A stretch of 64,000 bases of DNA, taken from the NCBI RefSeq assembly GCF_016765695.1, contig NZ_JAETGO010000048.1, positions 62,001-126,000 on the forward strand, in the 5' to 3' direction. Under the pieces are notes generated by a model. That model was not told the origin of the DNA. It worked only from the letters and a program-made list of their open reading frames with translations, and did no database searches. Origin of the DNA: Sporosalibacterium faouarense. Lineage in GTDB: Bacteria > Bacillota > Clostridia > Tissierellales > VENL01. This document shows positions 1 through 8,044 of this stretch, piece after piece; within the stretch, counting starts at the first letter, position 1; each line of letters begins with the position of its first letter. The position numbers and the translations under genes are program-made.

Positions 1-1289
1 TGCTACTTACAAACTTAGATTCTTGTATAAAATGTCCTAAATTTTTACTCATAATATTGATGCTATCTGCTAGAGTCTTTATCTCATTTTTAGCCTTAAT
101 CTTTACCTTGACAGATAAATCTCCTCTAGCAATCTTTGCTATGTCATTCGCTATATTTTCAATAGGTCGAGCGAATGTTTTTGCTCCTATATAGCTAATA
201 ACTATAGATATTAAAAGAATAATAGACACTATTATTAGAGTAGATAGTGCCATATCCATAACTGGTTGAGTAATTTCATCCTCATCACCAGCTGTTACAA
301 TAATCCATTTAGTTTCTCCAACTATATCATAAGATGCTATTTTTTCTTTATTCTCACTAGTATATTCAACTATTCCAGAATCTATTTGTTCATCGTTATT
401 AAGTCCTCTTATTATATTTTTTATTGGTTCATTTCCAATTTTAGTTCCTATCTTATTTGAATCTGGATGAGTCACTATGATTCCCTTTTCATTAACAAGA
501 TAAGAATGAAAGCTTTCCTTATCACTTACATGAAAATTGTTGATATTTTCAGCGATTGAATCTAGTTCTACTGCATTTCCTATTAATCCTATTATACTAT
601 GATACTCATCATAAACTGGAGCAGTTACTATTATTACTTGTTTCCCCGTGGTAGGTGATACAACTACATCACCTATTGATTGTCTCTGCAGTTCTATAGT
701 TGGTTGAAAATACTTCTCGTTTTTTATTGACTCCCCAACTAATTCAGGAATACTGCTTGACGTTATTTCCCCTTCTCTATCAGCCACAAATATGTAGTCT
801 AAATTTGATGACAATGCTACCTCTTTATTTAGTTTAAAATTAAAAGAATCTGTTATAATATCCCATTCATCACTGCCTTTTGAGTAGAATTTCAGCATAT
901 CTAATACTTGATCATGACCAACTAGCTTTAGTGCTGCTACTTTCTCTTTTTCTAACATCGTCTCAATGGTTGTTCTTTGTCCTTCTATTACAGCACTTAA
1001 CATATTTCTACTTTCTTCTGTTAAAGTATCCTTCATTCTAATAAAAGTAAAAACACTTGTAGCAATGATACACACCAAAACAAGTACTATTGTATATATA
1101 ATTAGCTGTTTTTTTATTGATTTTTTCCCCATACTTATCATGATTTCATTTAATTTAGAATTTTCCTTTTTAGAAGCTGATCTTCTAAAATTTATATTCT
1201 TTAGCCTATGTAATCCATTTCTTGAATTCTTTTGTATTTCTTTTATGATTCCAATTATGAAATTTTTGATATTATTGTATATGTTCATA
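1..1289 (-). CDS. Methyl-accepting chemotaxis protein, N-terminal part (runs off the window start)
   Basis: This frame is open from an ATG at 1289 (GGGGGAT ribosome site just upstream) to base 1, so the gene is cut by the window edge. The N-terminus is cytoplasmic and basic. A transmembrane helix follows at about residues 55-78 (QLIIYTIVLVLVCIIATSVF). Next is a long extracellular dCache-like sensor region with the phrases TTGKQVIIVTAPVYDE and DEKESFHSYLVNEKG-like text typical of amine and amino-acid chemoreceptors. A second membrane helix (TLIIVSIILLISIVISYIGA) and a HAMP start (RPIENIANDIAKIARGDLSV) come last. The methyl-accepting signalling domain lies outside the window. The ligand cannot be told. 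The family is certain, the exact ligand class is not. Confidence 0.85.
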
Positions 1290-1442
1290 ATATCCCCCTT
1301 ATCCTGCTATATTGTACTCTAGAATTCTTAATTCTCTCCTTCATCAACATATCATATTTTTTAAAAGCGTTTGTTATGAATAGATTAAGTTTTTAATAAT
1401 TGGGGAAATTTCAAGTTGTAGTTTCGTGTACTTAGGTTATAT

Positions 1443-1474
1443 CAAAAAAAGAGTTGGAAACCTCTCCAACTCTT
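1443..1474 (-). terminator. Intrinsic terminator after the GGDEF-EAL gene
   Basis: The 10-bp arms AAGAGTTGGA and TCCAACTCTT flank a 6-nt loop. On the minus strand the hairpin is followed by a run of seven T. It lies about 90 nt past the stop codon of the GGDEF-EAL gene. Confidence 0.8.
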
Positions 1475-1561
1475 GCTTACATATAAACTATATAAAATCA
1501 ATTATTTATATTTCACTTAGCCCCTATTCCTATGCTTCATAACTATATATCTCTTAATTTT

Positions 1562-3643
1562 TTAACTATTGTCTTCTAGTAAAAGTTCTAAGTCTGCCCC
1601 ACTAACAGGCTTACTATAATAATATCCCTGTAACATATCACAGCTTTCATTTTTTAGGAATTGAACATGTTCATATTCCTCAACTCCCTCAGCTACAATT
1701 TTTAAATTCAAGCTTTTTGCTAAAGCAATTATAGCTGAAACTATTTTGCTATTATTTTCTCCTAAATGTAATCCTTGAATAAAAGATCTATCAATTTTTA
1801 GTTTATAAACATCTAGATTAGCTAATTGAGCTAATGAAGAATATCCTGTTCCAAAATCATCAATAGATATCCTTATCCCTGATTGATTTAAATCTTGAAG
1901 ATTATAGTAAATATTTTGCAGATTCTTCATATAAATTGACTCAGTTATTTCCAAAAACAAGTATTTCTTATCAATTCCAAACTCATCAGTTATCTCATTA
2001 ATCATTTTCGAAAAATCTTTCTGTTCTAATTGCTTGATCGATATGTTTATAGAAACAAAAATATCCTCATATCCTATTTTATTAAGTCTTTTTAATTCCT
2101 GACATGCTGTTTTTATGACCCATCTTCCAATTGGAATTATCATTCCATTGCTCTCTGCAATAGTAATAAATTTATCAGGAGGGATAACTCCAATTTCTTT
2201 GTTTTTCCACCTTATTAAAGCTTCTATCCCAATAATTTTGTCATTTTGACTATTTACTATTGGCTGATAATTTATGTATAGTTCATCTCTTTGAAGAGCT
2301 TCTCTTAGATATTTCTCTATAAGAAATTTTTCATTTATAGTTTCTTTTAAGCTTTCTTTAAATATTTCTACCCTTCCATCTTTTTTTTCTTTAGCCTTAT
2401 ACATAGCTATATTAGAGTTTTTCATCAATGTATCAAAATCACTTCCATGATCGGGATATATTGATATTCCAATGCTACTATTAACAAAAATTGTGTTCTT
2501 ATTTATTTCAAATGGATTTTGTAATACTTTTGATAGTTCATTACCTTTTCTTATTAAATCTTCATAAGAATTAATATTAGGTATACATATCAAGAATTCA
2601 TCTCCTACATATCTTGCAATTAAATATCTACTATCACTCCATGAGCTTATCCTGTCAGCAAAAATTTTTAGAAACTCATCTCCAACTAAGTGACCTAAAT
2701 TATCATTTATATCTTTAAATTCATTTATATCTATAGATAAAAGTCCTATTTTTCTTTTTTTATATTTGGCTTTATTAATTTTATCTTGAAATTTCAATTT
2801 AAAAGCTTCCTTATTATCTAAATTAGTCAAAGTATCAGTATATGCTAAATATCTAATTTCATCTTCCATATGTTTTTTATCAGTAATATCATTTATTATT
2901 AAGTGCAGTACATTTCTTCCTCTAATCTCTATGGGACAACCAAAGATTTCCACATCTCTAATCTCTCCATTTGATATTCTATGCTTTGACTTAAGATTTT
3001 TTTGCTTGCTCTTATTAAGAAGAAGCATTTGTTCAATTATTTTATCTTCCATTGCAATATCAATATCATTCAACCTTAGAGTCGTTAAATCTTTTTTAGA
3101 ATACCCATAATATCCACATGCGCTATTATTAGCATCAATAATTCGTTGAGTATTTGGATCCACAATAAGCATTATAGCTTTATTATTGTCAAATACCACC
3201 CTGTACTTTTCTTCACTTTCTTTTATACGACTAACTAACCTCTTATTTTCACTAATATCTTTAATGATTGAAATTAAGAATCTCTCACCATTAATAGCCT
3301 TTGCTGTAATTGTTACCTCTGAATAAAATATACAACCATTGCTTTTCTTATGAATCCATTCAAATCGATTATAACCATTAATCAAAGCTTGATCAATTCT
3401 TTTTTTGCCTAATTCAATTGAATCTTCCTCATTATCTTGATATTTTGGAGATAGTTCATATGGAGACTTATTTAATATATCTTCCTTTGAATCTAGTTTG
3501 AATAGTTCAATTGCAGAGCTATTACAGTCTATTATTAGGTCATCCTTAACTATTAAAACTGCATCTGGATGTCGATAGAATAGATTTAAACATAATCCAT
3601 ATTCAGTACAGAACTTATTTTCAAATTCAGAATCATTATCCAT
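1562..3643 (-). CDS. PAS-PAS-GGDEF-EAL cyclic-di-GMP protein, probably a phosphodiesterase
   Basis: A 693-residue cytoplasmic protein without membrane helices. Two PAS domains (about residues 10-135 and 138-262) precede a GGDEF domain (about 270-425) and a C-terminal EAL domain (about 435-690). The EAL catalytic set looks complete: EALIRW, NISIKQL, EITES, DDFGTGYSS, KIDRSF, AEGVE and QGYYYSKP. The GGDEF signature is degenerate (YVGDEF, first glycine replaced by valine), so cyclase activity is doubtful and the domain may only bind GTP. The likely net role is c-di-GMP breakdown controlled by a small-molecule or redox signal at the PAS domains. The start is placed at the ATG with GGAGGG six bases upstream; an ATG eight codons earlier has no such site. 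It is monocistronic with its own promoter and terminator. Confidence 0.9.
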   Translation of the reverse strand: MDNDSEFENKFCTEYGLCLNLFYRHPDAVLIVKDDLIIDCNSSAIELFKLDSKEDILNKSPYELSPKYQDNEEDSIELGKKRIDQALINGYNRFEWIHKKSNGCIFYSEVTITAKAINGERFLISIIKDISENKRLVSRIKESEEKYRVVFDNNKAIMLIVDPNTQRIIDANNSACGYYGYSKKDLTTLRLNDIDIAMEDKIIEQMLLLNKSKQKNLKSKHRISNGEIRDVEIFGCPIEIRGRNVLHLIINDITDKKHMEDEIRYLAYTDTLTNLDNKEAFKLKFQDKINKAKYKKRKIGLLSIDINEFKDINDNLGHLVGDEFLKIFADRISSWSDSRYLIARYVGDEFLICIPNINSYEDLIRKGNELSKVLQNPFEINKNTIFVNSSIGISIYPDHGSDFDTLMKNSNIAMYKAKEKKDGRVEIFKESLKETINEKFLIEKYLREALQRDELYINYQPIVNSQNDKIIGIEALIRWKNKEIGVIPPDKFITIAESNGMIIPIGRWVIKTACQELKRLNKIGYEDIFVSINISIKQLEQKDFSKMINEITDEFGIDKKYLFLEITESIYMKNLQNIYYNLQDLNQSGIRISIDDFGTGYSSLAQLANLDVYKLKIDRSFIQGLHLGENNSKIVSAIIALAKSLNLKIVAEGVEEYEHVQFLKNESCDMLQGYYYSKPVSGADLELLLEDNS

Positions 3644-3709
3644 TGCATTCCCTCCAATGCTTAACATATCTTTACTACTTAACTCTCTTATTTAATAATT
3701 TATATTACT

Positions 3710-3771
3710 AAAAAACCAACATAACAGCACAAATATACCTTGTTCAAGTACATTCCACAGCTATGTTGGTT
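3710..3771 (-). promoter_or_regulatory. Possible transcription attenuator in the leader of the GGDEF-EAL gene
   Basis: Arms AACCAACATA and TATGTTGGTT enclose about 38 nt, and on the minus strand a T run follows. It lies inside the roughly 340-nt 5' leader between the candidate promoter (3989-4017) and the start codon, so it could end transcription early. I do not see the conserved cores of c-di-GMP-I or c-di-GMP-II riboswitches here. The rest of 3772-3988 is AT-rich; it holds a direct repeat (AAAGGATAAT twice on the minus strand) and no gene. Confidence 0.45.
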
Positions 3772-3988
3772 TACTTCAAGCATTATCCTTTAATTTCATT
3801 AGAACTTTCTCTCCATCCCTCAACGATTATCCTTTGACTCAAGTATATTAATCTATTTTAAAATTAAAAATATCTTCATCCTTTTTTATATTCAAATAAA
3901 ATACTAATTTTCAAAGGTAAAATATTTGATTATTTTGTTATAAAATAGTATTTTTTCAATTATTCTGTCAAATAATTTATTTACTAAT

Positions 3989-4017
3989 AGTATATATCGG
4001 CGTACGGATAATGTCAA
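3989..4017 (-). promoter_or_regulatory. Sigma-A type promoter of the GGDEF-EAL gene
   Basis: On the minus strand a perfect -35 box TTGACA is followed after 17 nt by TATACT. This places the transcript start near 3982, about 340 nt before the start codon. Confidence 0.75.
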
Positions 4018-4063
4018 TAACTCTACAACTCATAATTATTGTACAAGGCTACCAAAAGAAATA

Positions 4064-4093
4064 AAAAAATAAAGCCATAATTATGATGGCTTT
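4064..4093 (-). terminator. Intrinsic terminator after the small coiled-coil protein gene
   Basis: AAAGCCAT and ATGGCTTT arms with a 7-nt loop, and a run of seven T on the minus strand. The hairpin begins just past the stop codon of the 43-aa gene. Confidence 0.75.
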
Positions 4094-4098
4094 ATTTT

Positions 4099-4230
4099 TT
4101 ATTTACTACCTAGCTCTTTAATACTCTTCCAAATCCTCAAAATATTATCATTGATAATATTTTGATTTTCTTCTAATTTAGTTATCTTTTCATTTATCTC
4201 CTTTAATTGATTAGATACTTTCTTCCCCAT
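4099..4230 (-). CDS. Small protein of 43 residues, probable coiled coil, unknown function
   Basis: The frame starts at an ATG preceded by a GGGGGG ribosome site (8-nt spacing) and ends directly before an intrinsic terminator, so it has all the parts of a gene. The product is short, charged and rich in Lys, Glu, Ile and Asn (MGKKVSNQLKEINEKITKLE at the N-terminus). A heptad-like pattern of Leu and Ile suggests one amphipathic helix or a coiled coil. A lone Trp sits near the C-terminus. There is no membrane segment and no signal peptide. I do not recognise a family. It stands alone between the rhodanese pair and the GGDEF-EAL gene. Confidence 0.55.
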   Translation of the reverse strand: MGKKVSNQLKEINEKITKLEENQNIINDNILRIWKSIKELGSK

Positions 4231-4304
4231 ATAATCCCCCCAATAATATATATGTCCAAACCTATCATATTATGAAAAGTTAGTATGAAGATATAAATAG
4301 AAAT

Positions 4305-4346
4305 CCTCATAATACATGGTTATAACTTAAACCATGTATTATGAGG
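4305..4346 (-). terminator. Long hairpin after the rhodanese operon
   Basis: Perfect 17-bp arms (CCTCATAATACATGGTT and its complement) with an 8-nt loop lie about 40 nt past the membrane-protein stop codon. The following minus-strand bases are only moderately U-rich, so this may be a weak terminator or an mRNA 3' stabiliser. Confidence 0.55.
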
Positions 4347-4383
4347 AGGAGATAGCATTAGTAGATCTTTTTATAATTCATCT

Positions 4384-4836
4384 TTATGATTTAATGACAA
4401 TTAAATTATAAGCTACAGTTTTTATATACTGTAAAATCAAAACTATAAAACTTATAATTAATGTGAAATAATAGGTTAAAATCTCTAATTTATTATACAT
4501 AAATAATATACTAATGATATTTATTACAATCAGAAATATACTTTCCAAAATATATATTTTACTTTTATTCCATTTGTATTTTTTTATTAATATAACTACA
4601 GAAATCATCATACTAATTATAAGAAGTCCAAGATATATTTTCGTTAGTTCTGATGAAAAAACAGAATTTTTAAGTACTTGGTTTTTGTAAACTAAGTACC
4701 TTGACACTCCCATAGATTTATCAGAAAAATGCTTTAGTACAATTGCACCAACAACAAGCAATATCTGAACTACAGATAATAATATGATTACCCCTTTTAT
4801 AAATTTTGTATGAGTCTTATTACTTAAGCTTTTCAT
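4384..4836 (-). CDS. Small membrane protein with four predicted helices, unknown family
   Basis: A 150-residue hydrophobic protein. Helices are visible at about residues 14-35 (GVIILLSVVQILLVVGAIVL), 67-87, 97-117 and 122-142. The region between helices 1 and 2 is polar and probably extracytoplasmic. The start chosen (MKSLSNK) overlaps the last 17 bases of the upstream rhodanese gene, which suggests translational coupling; a longer in-frame extension lies wholly inside that gene. I do not recognise the family. The coupling implies a partner role for the triple-rhodanese lipoprotein, for example in membrane sulfur handling, but nothing in the sequence proves it. Confidence 0.6.
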   Translation of the reverse strand: MKSLSNKTHTKFIKGVIILLSVVQILLVVGAIVLKHFSDKSMGVSRYLVYKNQVLKNSVFSSELTKIYLGLLIISMMISVVILIKKYKWNKSKIYILESIFLIVINIISILFMYNKLEILTYYFTLIISFIVLILQYIKTVAYNLIVIKS

Positions 4837-6244
4837 CACTAGTATTATTAGGCTTTCCAACTTCAATAGGATTTTCAGGGTTAACGCTCCATTCATTCCA
4901 TCCTCCGTCATATAAGGATATGTTTTCGAATCCCATTACATCGGCATAGAATAATACCTCAGCTGCACGCCAACCTGTACCACAATAGAATGCCATATTC
5001 TTATCAGGTGTAATTTCCCATTCTTCCCACATAGTTAGTATCTCTGATTCATTTCTCATAGTATTATCTATATTTCTAAAGTCTTGAAGATGATATGGAT
5101 CTGTACCTGCATGTCCCCAAACAGCTCCTTCTGGACGACCTTTCCCATCTATATAATCGTATCCTGATGTCTCGCCTATATACTCTTCCCAGCTCCTTAT
5201 ATCAACAAGTCTGCCATTTTCCTTATCTGCTAACAATTCCTTTGCTTCTGCTAAATCAATAATATAATTAGGATTTTGAGGTACATCTGCACCAAAGTTA
5301 TCTATTGCTTCTTTTTCATTTTCTTCTTTTTCTATTTCAAAGCCTGCATTTTCCCAAGACTTTAATCCACCGTTTACAAGTCTCACATCTTTTACTCCCA
5401 TATACTTCAAAACCACTGCAACTCTACTAGCTGCTGTAGAATCTGCTCCATAAACAATTACTGTTGTATCAGTGTTTATACCATTATTAAGAGCAAAATC
5501 TAGTAATTCTTCATCTGACTTTCTATTCCACATTGGACCTTCTTCCACTTCATCGGTATTAATATGAATAGCTCCTGGAATATGTCCTGCTTTATAAGCC
5601 TCGCTAACTTCACCCCAGCTTACTTCAAAGATTTTATAGTCTTTTTCATTATTGTTAGTCTCAATAACTTCATTTACCCATTGTGCTGGAACTAACATTT
5701 CATAGTTAGCATAGCTTTCCATTGGTAAATTTTCATCAGAAGCCCACTCTTTTACATCATAAATGTATAAGTTTTTAAAGTCCTTAGATAATAAGTATTC
5801 CGAAACTGCTTTTGCATCTTTCCCATTGGCATCATACAGTACAATATTTTTATCAGATACTATTCCTTTATCTTCTAAAACTTCTTCTAATTTAACTTCT
5901 TTATTTTCATCTTCAACAGTTAACCAATTAACTGCAAAATCAGTGGCCCCCTCTATATGTCCACCTCTTGCCACTCCATCAAGCTTCCAACCATTAAATG
6001 CATCATTAATTCTAGTATCTACTACTATCCAATTTGCATCATCAATGTGATTTTGTAATTCTTCAGTACTAATCGTCTCAGCTTTTATATTTCCATCTTT
6101 CTCATTGCTTTTAGAAGAATTATCTTCTGATTTCATATTATTATCAGAGGCACTAGTATCAGTGCTACCTCCACAAGCCGATAAAGCAACTACACTAATC
6201 ATCATTACTATTAGTAATATTGAAAATAATCTCATCCTTTTCAT
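4820..6244 (-). CDS. Lipoprotein with three rhodanese domains (sulfurtransferase)
   Basis: A 474-residue protein with a lipoprotein signal peptide and a lipobox (ALSAC, Cys at about 24), so it is anchored outside the membrane. A Ser/Asp/Asn-rich linker follows. Three rhodanese-like domains then lie at about residues 58-175, 190-312 and 328-462. Only the third has the catalytic loop (FYCGTGWRAAEV). The loops of domains 1 and 2 read VLYDANGKDAKAV and VYGADSTAASRVA, without cysteine. The family moves sulfane sulfur, usually from thiosulfate; the two cysteine-less domains may be structural or bind substrate. The start has AAGAGGAGGT seven bases upstream. It is the first gene of an apparent two-gene unit with the membrane protein at 4384-4836. 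Confidence 0.85.
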   Translation of the reverse strand: MKRMRLFSILLIVMMISVVALSACGGSTDTSASDNNMKSEDNSSKSNEKDGNIKAETISTEELQNHIDDANWIVVDTRINDAFNGWKLDGVARGGHIEGATDFAVNWLTVEDENKEVKLEEVLEDKGIVSDKNIVLYDANGKDAKAVSEYLLSKDFKNLYIYDVKEWASDENLPMESYANYEMLVPAQWVNEVIETNNNEKDYKIFEVSWGEVSEAYKAGHIPGAIHINTDEVEEGPMWNRKSDEELLDFALNNGINTDTTVIVYGADSTAASRVAVVLKYMGVKDVRLVNGGLKSWENAGFEIEKEENEKEAIDNFGADVPQNPNYIIDLAEAKELLADKENGRLVDIRSWEEYIGETSGYDYIDGKGRPEGAVWGHAGTDPYHLQDFRNIDNTMRNESEILTMWEEWEITPDKNMAFYCGTGWRAAEVLFYADVMGFENISLYDGGWNEWSVNPENPIEVGKPNNTSDEKLK

Positions 6245-6476
6245 CTTTTTACCTCCTCTTATTTATAGTTAACCCCTTAATTATAATCATGATTATATCT
6301 AATGTAAAATAGAATTTATTAATTCCATTATAGATAACTATAGATAGAATTAATGTTTTTTACTATAAAACTGTTTTATATGTTTAAAAATGAATATTCC
6401 ATTCCTTTACCTGAAAACCTAATTTGAGTAATAATACTAAAGTTAAATATATACACTATATTTCATTATCACACCA
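6245..6476. other. Intergenic stretch upstream of the rhodanese lipoprotein gene
   Basis: No gene seen. A 16-bp perfect palindrome (TATAATCATGATTATA, 6282-6297) sits about 40 nt before the start codon and contains a possible -10 hexamer in each direction, so it may be promoter plus operator. The rest is AT-rich without visible features. Confidence 0.4.
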
Positions 6477-6478
6477 GC

Positions 6479-6514
6479 AAAAAACTGTTAGGATTTTAAT
6501 CCTAACAGTTTTTT
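6479..6514 (-). terminator. Intrinsic terminator of the Lac-family PTS operon
   Basis: A near-perfect inverted repeat (core CTGTTAGGATT and complement) with A and T runs on both sides lies about 45 nt past the DUF871 gene stop. It closes the operon that starts at the sigma54 promoter near 10050. Confidence 0.85.
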
Positions 6515-6558
6515 GATAGAATTACTTATAAACACAGTTAGAGTCATGTCTTTATAAC

Positions 6559-7647
6559 CTATTTCTTCAATTTAAATTGAAATTTCTGCCAAGGTTTAAT
6601 TTTATCCAATAGAAATATTTCATTGCTAGCTATTTTTCCAACTACATTAGTTTTTCCACTATTTTTCATAGGTCTTAATGCAATCTGTAATTCACCTGCA
6701 TATCTATCATACAAAGAGCTTTCAATTAATATATCTCCTTTTTCTATATCCTTAGGATTAAATATTTTAAATTCATGCCCCTTATATTTTACTCGACTTT
6801 GGGTAGATCGAATCATATATTCTGAGACATCTCCTCTATTGAAATGAAATTCTTCGATAACTATTTTTTTCTCTAAGTCTGAGATTGAAGCCTCAATGTC
6901 TACATTTAAGACTAACATATATTTATTTAATTCACTCAATAATTTCAACTCATCCTCCGATGCAAAACAATTACCAATAATAACATCATCTATCAAATTA
7001 GTGTTAAATAAATCCTTAGCTTGTACTTCAATAGGCAACCCTCTATGCTCTTCTAATGTACATAGGCCCTCTGATATCGGCCATGGACCAAACTTTCCAT
7101 GATTGGATGATATAAAAGCAGCAGTTCTAATTCCCTTAGTTTTGAATAGTCTAGAGCATTTTAAAAAATGTTCTCTAGATATTCCTGTATATTTATGGGG
7201 ATAGAAATTATGACACCCTAAAATATTCTCTGTATTTGGCCAATGCTCTAGGATATTTTCGAGATACTTAGTTCCATTGCTCATATTTATTTCTATTTTT
7301 ATATTTTCTTTGCTAAAAGACATAATACTTTCTTCATTTCCAGAAAAACCTAAATCCAATCTAATACCATATAACCCTAATTGTTTAAAAAAGCTAAGAT
7401 CATTATAATTTAAATTGAATTTTTCAAAGATTTTAGGACTTACATCTGCTATTGTTTTCATGCCTAACTTATTACCATGCTTTACTAACTCAGCAAAATT
7501 TCCAATTATTTTTTCTTCATTTCCTTCAATTGATAATAGGCAAGTGAAAACTCTAGTAAAGCCATATTTACTAGCTAGGGTTAGATACTCTTTATTTTCC
7601 TGCAATAAAGTTTTGTCTGGATAAATTGATACACCTAACTCTCTCAT
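6559..7647 (-). CDS. DUF871/MupG-family 6-phospho-glycosidase (6-phospho-N-acetylmuramidase-like)
   Basis: A 362-residue cytoplasmic protein with the DUF871 layout: an N-terminal TIM barrel opening with ELGVSIYPDKT and a C-terminal beta domain (about residues 255-360). Recognisable family text includes GIRLDLGFSG, CHNFYPHKYTG and GLPTLEEHRG-like GLCTLEEHRGLPIEVQA. Characterised MupG enzymes cleave the MurNAc-6-phosphate-GlcNAc disaccharide after PTS uptake. The start is the ATG behind GGGAGGA; the longer frame upstream overlaps a palindrome. It is the last gene of the sigma54 operon, next to the PTS IIA gene, so its substrate should be the phosphorylated disaccharide that this PTS imports. 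No MurQ etherase is visible nearby, so muropeptide is not the only option. Confidence 0.8.
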   Translation of the reverse strand: MRELGVSIYPDKTLLQENKEYLTLASKYGFTRVFTCLLSIEGNEEKIIGNFAELVKHGNKLGMKTIADVSPKIFEKFNLNYNDLSFFKQLGLYGIRLDLGFSGNEESIMSFSKENIKIEINMSNGTKYLENILEHWPNTENILGCHNFYPHKYTGISREHFLKCSRLFKTKGIRTAAFISSNHGKFGPWPISEGLCTLEEHRGLPIEVQAKDLFNTNLIDDVIIGNCFASEDELKLLSELNKYMLVLNVDIEASISDLEKKIVIEEFHFNRGDVSEYMIRSTQSRVKYKGHEFKIFNPKDIEKGDILIESSLYDRYAGELQIALRPMKNSGKTNVVGKIASNEIFLLDKIKPWQKFQFKLKK

Positions 7648-7667
7648 TATTAGTCCTCCCATATTTG

Positions 7668-7705
7668 AAAATATCTGAATAGACAATTGTCTATTCAGAT
7701 ATTTT
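7668..7705. repeat. Perfect 38-bp palindrome between the PTS IIA gene and the DUF871 gene
   Basis: Two 19-base arms meet with no spacer (centre ATAGACAATTGTCTAT). It overlaps the IIA stop codon and ends 20 nt before the DUF871 start codon. In RNA it would form a long hairpin inside the operon, able to block 3' exonucleases or tune expression of the last gene. No T run follows on the minus strand, so it is not a standard terminator. Confidence 0.8.
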
Positions 7706-7999
7706 ATTATATATATTTACAAATTCTTGTGCTAAATCCTTTAAAGTTATTGCATTCATCAAATGATCCTGAGCATGAACTAAGAGTAATGAAACCTCAA
7801 CTTTCTTACCCTTTGACTCCTCTTGAATTAGCATCGTTTGCTCCTTATGAGCTAATGCAATATTTTCTTCAGCTGCTCTTATACTCTCTTTAGCCTTCTC
7901 TGATTCATTGTTCTTAGCATATTGTATTGCTTCCATTGCAGAACTTCTTGCGCTACCACTTTTAGTAATTATGTTTAATACAATTGATTCAAATTCCAT
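7691..7999 (-). CDS. PTS Lac/cellobiose-family IIA component
   Basis: A 102-residue helical IIA of the lactose/N,N'-diacetylchitobiose/cellobiose family. The phosphorylated histidine is in LLLVHAQDHLM (about residue 76). It passes phosphate from an HPr to the IIB at 9397-9705. The start is the ATG nine bases after GGAG (MEFESIV); an ATG three codons earlier touches the ribosome site. The family normally acts on beta-linked disaccharides. Order in the operon is HPr, IIB, IIC, IIA, glycosidase. Confidence 0.9.
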   Translation of the reverse strand: MEFESIVLNIITKSGSARSSAMEAIQYAKNNESEKAKESIRAAEENIALAHKEQTMLIQEESKGKKVEVSLLLVHAQDHLMNAITLKDLAQEFVNIYNKISE

Positions 8000-8044
8000 T
8001 ATGTTCATCTCCTGTCTAACTGTAAGTAATTATTCCATATAATA

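Noticed and set aside
3644-3988. c-di-GMP riboswitch before the GGDEF-EAL gene
   Set aside because: The conserved cores of class I and class II are not present on the minus strand; only an attenuator-like hairpin is.
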